Source of the DNA: Capsicum annuum
Lineage: Eukaryota; Streptophyta; Magnoliopsida; Solanales; Solanaceae
Reading direction: 5' to 3'
Assembly (NCBI RefSeq): GCF_002878395.1
Contig: NC_061114.1
Location: forward strand, 143,441,167 to 143,505,166
DNA length: 64,000 bases
The position numbers were made by a program, and so were the translations under genes. This document shows positions 58,108 through 64,000 of the stretch, in pieces. Below the pieces are notes generated by a model, which saw nothing but the letters and a program-made list of their open reading frames with translations, was not told where the DNA came from and did no database searches. Positions within the stretch are counted from its first letter, which is position 1. Every line of letters starts with the position of its first letter.

Positions 58108-61100
58108 GTAATACCCCACACTTTGGACTAGAATGAAAATCTGTCATTCCTATGCGTGGATGTTTCAAAAGCCTCAAATCCTATATAAATTAAATGTGTT
58201 AATCAATTATGTAGTGTGGGAATCTATTTGAGCATGAATTTAGATCATAAAGGTCCTTTAACTCAAGTACAAGTTGAAAGCTTTCCTATCGTTCAAGTTT
58301 TAGTGAGCGTCAAAACTTGGGTCAACTTCATTTGACCATAACTCGTTGTATATGACGAACTGGGTGGTTTACTATATATCAAATAAAAGCTCTTTGAATT
58401 ATATTTCCAACTATACCAATTTTGCCTAAATCTGATATCAGAGCAAAAAGTTTTCCCTATTTTATTCCAGCATATCAAGCTGGAAAATGGTGACGATGTT
58501 TCTGACGGGCTATCACATTTTTTATGACCTTTTTGATGACATTTATGACAACGTCATCAGCACTAGGCACAAAATCAATAATTTGGACCCCTTTTGTGAT
58601 GACCATTTGTGACGTCCTATCACAGACCTGACGGCCTATCACGGATGGCGTCAAGTATATTTTTCCAGCAATTCAAGGGAGTTTTTGCAAGGGTATTTTG
58701 GTTATTTCCTTCACCTTCCATGACTTATAACACTAAAGAGGTGTAATTTTTCCCATTTTTCTTCAGTTAAGTATCTCAAAAACCCTCACTACACTCTTAA
58801 CCATAAGATTAGGGTTTCTATCAAACTCATCTCTCAGAAGCAAGATTCAAGACTTTTTCCAACATAATCAAGAATTAAGTTTCCCAATCTAAGAACTCTC
58901 TAGCAAATTATCAAGGTTTCCTTTTTAAGGTATGCGTGTGTTCATTCATGGACTCCTTTTGTCCATGAAGTTCAAGAACCCTTTTCTAAAACTATATATC
59001 ATGGTTTTCACGTTATGAATGGATTATTGATCATGTTATGTGTTGAATGATGCCAAGATAGAATCTTTATGTGTTATTATGAATCTATGACATCATATGT
59101 GTTGAGAATATGTAAGTTTGATTATTTATGATGAGTAATAGTGTGATTTACACCTATGCCTAAGTTTTACATATAAGGTGTTTGATAAAATACATAAGAG
59201 ACTAGAAATCATGCATTATAGCTAAATTGTGACTAAGTGAAGGATTCATGATATGCCCCCATATTACAATGATTTTCATGTTGATATTATGTCTTGTAAA
59301 TATTGTTGGGATGTTCATGAACTAGTCTTATGAGATTATTCCATGCTTACTTGCAAATCCTACTTATATACAAAATGTATGATATCCATGCACTTCATGG
59401 AATTCCCCAATTTATGATATTATGGGTTGTTGATATTGGTCACGTACTCAAGTCAGTCATGTGTGTCAGTTTTCTTTTATCAAGTCCTGGGGGTATTCAT
59501 ACCTAAAAAATATAGTTGTGTGCCTAGAGCCATGTCATGTTATCATGATACTCTCAGTTAAGCCATGATCTATAGAATTCAGTCAATCATGTGACTCAGA
59601 AAAACTCAGAAATCTTAGTAGTCTCAGTAGTTTAGTAATCTCGATGATCTCAGTACTCAGTAATATCTGTAACCTCAGTGCTACCGACACCAACTCTATC
59701 TTAACGACCGGTAAATCCCTCTCTGACGGATATGGCACTTCACTACTCGGAGAGAAATAAATTCTTCTCCAAATCATCTCTTTCTTTATTGTTGTTAAGA
59801 AAGAAGCTTCAACCGCTCTTTCACCTCCCAAAGAGCAAAGTTGGCTTGATGAGCGCAAATGAGGAAGCGGGAGCAAGAAAACCAAGTATTCAAAGTCAAT
59901 CTCAGTAACTTCAGTACTCTTAACCAGCCCTCAAAACTTAGTACATTCCGTCAGTCATAGGAATCCAGTAAACTTAGTTTAGCTCCGCTAAACAATACCA
60001 CTAGTATCAGTTCAGCTAATCAGTTCAGTTCAATTATTCAGTTCAGCCCATTTATTTAGTTCAGTGTCTTTCAGATGAGAGTAGGATTTAGTACCGAGTG
60101 AGCCTAGGGATGGGGACTCACCTGCTAGATTAGGACTAAGATCCTTTGAAGCAATCCCTAAGCTCCAGAACTACATAGATAGTGTAGGTACGAGATATCA
60201 CCCATTAGATAGGAATGACATACTCAGGGGTCACCCATTAGCACATTTATATGTATAGGACTGATCCCAAGAGTCACCTACTAGATTAGGACTGACTCCA
60301 TAATAGATGTCTTTACTGGTGGGGTGATACTGACACCCTTCTAGTCATGGCAGAGATTGGACCCCAGTTAACTTAGATTGGGGTATGTTGGTTAGATGAA
60401 TACATCCTATAGTTTCAGTTACAGATTTAGGACTGTCAGATACAGTCAACTCAGTTTAATAGTGCAGATTCAGTACTGTTAGAGACAATCAATCCTTATC
60501 ATTATAAATAGACTTCAAGATCACCTATTAGACAGGACTGATCTCAACTATAGTTAAACAGAATCATCATATTTAAAGATTTCCTGCTAGATAGGACTAA
60601 TCTCAAATTCAGTTACTCTATATAAAATAGAACTCAGATAGTTCCATAGAACTTAGATAGTCAGATACAGTCGCTCAGTATTAGTTATATCGGTTAGGCC
60701 GATCATCAAAGTTATATTAATTATATCAGTTTTTTTAACTCATGTATCAGTCATATCAGTTAACAGAATTTATGATATCAGCATTCAACTTTAGAACTGT
60801 CAGACACAGTCAACTAGACTAGTTTTTTATAATTTGAACTGTCAGAAATGGTCGTTCATCTATTCAGTATCTCAACATTGGTACACTCATGTTGTCAGTA
60901 TTCAGACTCAGTATTCAGTATCTCCATGAGTTTAGTTATAGTTATGTATGTATGTATATATTCTCATGTTTATATTAGTCAGCATTATCCATGCATATAA
61001 CCCTTTGAATTTAGCCTACCTCACTCATATACTTAGTACATTCAAACTTACTGACGCATTTGCGCTATGGTGTTTTCTCTTATATTACACCACAGGTTCA

Positions 61101-61530
61101 GAGGCACGAGCTCTAGATTAGCAGTAGCATTCCAGTGTTTAGAGTTTGCAGTGAGTCCTTCTCATTCGAGAATGATATGATTATTGCTATATTTACTTTT
61201 TAGTTGCTAGATGGAGTTAGTTGGAGACATGTTTGTTCGACTCCTTATTAAGTTCAATTAGAGGCTTTTAGACTAGATATTAGATTAGATATTCAGATCT
61301 TATTATTTTTAGTATTTATGACTTATTTTGGTATTGTTATACCTTTTTCAGACATTTTGTTATTAGACGTTTATTCAGTTTGAACCTTATGGCCTTTCAT
61401 GTTTATGTTTCCATATTTTATGATATATTATGTAGTAAACAAGTACAGATATCAGTCATGGGTTAGCTTGTGGTCCTTCAGGGTCATGAGCACCGTGTAG
61501 CATTCCAGTTTAGAAAATTGAGGTGTTACA
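58108..61530 (+). mobile_element. Solo LTR C (3.4 kb)
   Basis: Runs from (T)GTAATACCCCACAC to AAATTGAGGTGTTACA with flanks GAATT (58103-58107) and GAGTT (61531-61535), a 4/5 target duplication. No internal region, so it is a solo LTR. It has clustered TGACG/CTATCAC motifs at 58503-58642, a 27-bp 'TCACCTRYTAGATTAGGACT' repeat (60118-60610), repeated GACTGTCAGATACAGTC palindromes (60427-60850) and a compositionally odd patch at 59681-59890. The frames at 58293-58478 and 59583-59885 are not credible genes. Confidence 0.8.
59681..59890. other. GC/CpG-richer patch of unknown origin within LTR C
   Basis: In 59681-59880 I count 87 G+C of 200 (about 43%) and eight CpG, against an AT-rich, CpG-poor surrounding LTR with simple 'ctcagtaac' repeats. 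The patch reads as complex, undegraded sequence (for example CTTCAACCGCTCTTTCACC, GAGCGCAAATGAGGAAGCGG). The base composition would suit plant mitochondrial DNA, but I cannot identify it. Confidence 0.45.
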
Positions 61531-62160
61531 GAGTTGTAAGGTCTCATAATGAGTTATTAGGATGGGTCGTAACCAAATCAAGTAAGTTTATGGATTGATT
61601 GTGCTCTGAGTATGAGTGGATCACTAAAATCTATGAGGATATGTTCTAACTCATTAAGTGTAATCATAGGGTGTCCAATGTAAGTCTTAATTTGGGTTTT
61701 GTGTTGATTACAACTTGACCAAATGAGTCGTAAGGTCTCATAACGAATGGGTTGGTGGAGTTATAAGGTCATCTTGTAGGGTCCTAGTCACTGTATTGGT
61801 TATGACTCATGGTCATAAGTCTTAAGGATGGGTTATAAGTTGAAGGTTGACTCGTAGTCAAAAATGATATTTTTCCAGCTTTAAAGTTAAGGGCATTCTG
61901 GACATTTATCCTTTTACCTAAACTAAAACCCACATCTTATAACCACTTTAGAGTTTTATTAGAACTCAAATACATATCTAAATAACTTCTCAAACACTCC
62001 AAAAGTCTCTTTCTATTCCCTCAAGTAAGTCAAACTATGGTTTTATCAAGTTAATTAATTAGGTCTTTCAAGGTTGAATTCTCTCCATACTTTATTAAAA
62101 TACCTTGGCTTTGAACCCCTAGAAAATTTCCCTTAGATAAAGTTTCTGGGCAAGGTATGA
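61531..62160 (+). repeat. Continuation of LTR K
   Basis: Resumes the K LTR after solo LTR C: GAGTTGTAAGGTCTCATAAT, 'aaagttaagggcattctggacattt' (reverse complement of 51600-51625) and 'tcaagttaattaattaggtc' (compare 51450-51470). Similarity to the E LTR fades near 62160. Confidence 0.6.
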
Positions 62161-63499
62161 CTAATGGGTACTAGACTTACCCAAGGATATGACTTGGTGT
62201 CCTTTTACTCATATATTAGGCAGTGTAGTAGGGTTACATTCTATCCAAAGTATAGTTTAGCCTCAAACAAGTTGTATTATAATGTATGAGTCATAAGATG
62301 TCAAGTCGTGTGATGTGTTAAGCTTGATCTAGTGGACACTTTCTTGGGTACGATTTATATAGTATCACTTGTACCTTAGGGTATGATTTATGCATATGGA
62401 GTCATATTTTTGGCATTTTAGGGGTCCATGGTGAGACCTAGGGTACGATTTAGGGTACCACTCGTACCCTAGGGTATAGTTAAGTAAGGTGAGTCATACC
62501 CTCCTTGGTTCACTTTTCATCTTTTAAGTTGAGGACATTATAAACTTTTCCCACCCCTAAACCCTTATGACCCATGAGTTATAAACTTATTTGTCACTTA
62601 ATTATTCATATTTAAAAGATTAAAAACATTCGAAAACACTCTCAGAACTTCTTCAACAAGATTGGAGGCTATGGTTTTAAGAGTTTCCATCTAAAGGCTA
62701 AGGGGGTCAAAAATCTTTTTGTGAATCATCTTGTATAAGTATGTGACTCTTCCTCGTTGTTATTTCTCAAATATTTTGTGTTTTAAACATTTATTCTGGA
62801 AGGTAAATGGTAGTATTGAAACCAAATGTTGAGGATTTTGATGCATAATGATGAATATTGTTTACTCTTGTTTAAATTTGTATTTATATATATTTTTTTA
62901 AGGGTTTGAACATATGGATGATTTTTTACTATGGTTTAACAAATGTTTCATGAGTAACCCTAAGCTTGATGATTTTTACTTTGATTTTGGTCTTGAAAAA
63001 GGTATGCCCTCAATGTGTTTGTGAAATGGTTTAAGAGAAATAACTAGTTACATATTAATGGTGGTTTGAACTAAGGCAACGGCTTAATGAGATAGTATTT
63101 GTTAATAATCTTTTAAAGGCCTTGTTGGCCATGTAATGAGTTAAATAGTACCTTGGTGGTTTAATTGGGTACAAAGGGCTTGAGTTCCTAAGCATGAAAT
63201 TGAATTGTGTTTGAACAAAATTTTGGTGTAAGAATGCTAATGAAGAATGAATGAGTTGATAAAGGTCTTGATGACCATAATTTGACTTGAATGATGATTT
63301 AAACTAAGACATTATCCTATTAAAGTGATTGAGTGATATATGGTTCATGAAAACCTTGTGGTCATGTATGGTGCTTAAAGCCTTTATATCTTGAATTGGC
63401 TAAGTGAGTTAGATTCCCTAAATATGAAGAGTGTAGATGTGAATGCATGGATAGAGGGTTAGAGTACCAATGTTGACTAGTAATGGAAACAAAAGCATG

Positions 63500-63690
63500 T
63501 CGATAGAGTCTACTTGCACAATAAGATGGCTTGTGGTTAGAATCCACTTGCTTGATAAGATGGCTTATGGTTAGAGTCCACTTATCACACACAATGGCTT
63601 GTGGTTTGAGTCCACTTGTGTAATATGAAATTTGTGGTTAGAGGCCACTTGCATAATAAGACAGTTTATGGTTAGGGTCCTCTTACTTGA
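63500..63690. repeat. 34-bp tandem repeat in LTR J
   Basis: About five and a half copies of ATAAGATGGCTTGTGGTTAG + AGTCCACTTGCTTG. The TGTGG/TATGG core recurs at about 63533, 63567, 63601, 63634 and 63668. Confidence 0.9.
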
Positions 63691-63797
63691 TATAATCTAA
63701 GTGAGTGGAAGGTTAGAGTTCTCCACTTCATAGTTCACGATTGGGTGCTTTGAAATGCATGCTATGGCCTTGTTATCTTTTTCACACTTGATGTATC

Positions 63798-63830
<33 letters not shown>

Positions 63831-63862
63831 GTATATATATGTATATGTATATGTATGTGTAT
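63798..63862. repeat. (TA)n/(TATG)n microsatellite
   Basis: About 14 TA units followed by TATG-type units. Shorter TA/CA tracts sit at the homologous position in other D/E-type LTRs (about 7000-7026, 32834-32850, 50465-50478, 57665-57690). Confidence 0.95.
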
Positions 63863-64000
63863 AAATGTGGTGACCTATGATGGTTTGACTTGGTATTGAA
63901 TAATGACACTATTTTATCCTTACCTTTAAGTTACATTCTAGTGCTCTAATTTCTAACCATCTGTAAATATTGTGTCCCCACATGACACAGAGGTCGGAGT

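Larger units (their letters stand above)
62160..64000 (+). repeat. D-type LTR J, runs off the window
   Basis: Plus-oriented LTR resembling 31211-33603: 'gggtaccactcgtaccctaggg' (62455-62475), 'ttttaagttgaggacatt', a TA microsatellite followed by 'atggtttgacttggtat..attttatccttac' as at 32834-32910. The left border with K is approximate and the right end is beyond 64000. No coding potential. Confidence 0.6.

Noticed and set aside
59583..59885. 100-codon minus-strand frame in LTR C
   Set aside because: It runs across the odd GC patch and the 'ctcagta' repeats, has no recognisable domain, and half of it is repeat-derived Leu/Ile/Ser sequence. The patch is listed as composition, not as a gene.
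1..64000. Endogenous pararetrovirus, cellular gene, tRNA/rRNA gene or CRISPR array
   Set aside because: RT-bearing regions all have gag-protease-RT-RNase H-integrase order, LTRs and chromodomains, so they are Ty3/gypsy retrotransposons. I saw no movement-protein or coat motifs, no exon-like conserved host frame, no cloverleaf sequence and no spaced direct-repeat array.

Overview
The window looks like a gene-poor, repeat-packed stretch of nuclear DNA from a flowering plant. Long terminal repeats (LTRs), initiator-Met-tRNA primer-binding sites and decayed gag-pol frames of Ty3/gypsy chromoviruses (Tekay/Del type, with a C-terminal chromodomain) fill most of it. Two Athila-type elements with Asp-tRNA-like primer sites are also present. 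The abundance of this lineage and the AT-rich, decayed sequence would fit a large solanaceous genome such as pepper, but the species is an inference. I see no cellular gene, tRNA, rRNA or CRISPR array. Every recognisable coding region is a retrotransposon pseudogene with stops and frameshifts.

Layout (labels are mine). 1-4174: 5' part of element A1 (-). 4175-4580: LTR scraps. 4581-22087: an old B-type LTR (B0) holding a younger B element (B12, +; LTRs 4806-5645 and 18184-20802, target duplication AGATG/AGATA). B12 is itself invaded by a tandem of D-type elements on the minus strand (5646-16047). 22088-31210: 5' LTR and gag of a second B element (B3, +), carrying a solo LTR A2 (22769-25227, TSD GTGGC) and a solo LTR F (28559-30893, TSD TGTAG). 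31211-38060: D3 (+), with 5' LTR, gag and most of pol. 38061-40895: a truncated Athila-type element I (-) with one unusual small ORF. 40896-49845: chromovirus H (+), split by Athila-type element G (42859-49778, TSD ATCTA/ATCTG). 49846-57931: chromovirus E (-). 57932-64000: plus-oriented LTRs K and J, K being split by solo LTR C (58108-61530).

No genes here work together in the ordinary sense. The order of events can be read from the nesting: B0 is older than B12 and B3. B12 is older than the D tandem, and B3 is older than A2, F and D3. H is older than G and E. Many stops are CAG-to-TAG changes, as expected from long-term CHG cytosine methylation.

The most interesting items are the two Athila-type elements. 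Both run from gag or a small ORF straight into a conserved 3' UTR motif without reverse transcriptase or integrase, so they are probably non-autonomous. Element I encodes a small Cys-containing protein I cannot assign. There is also a GC- and CpG-richer 200-bp patch inside solo LTR C that may be a captured foreign (perhaps mitochondrial) fragment.
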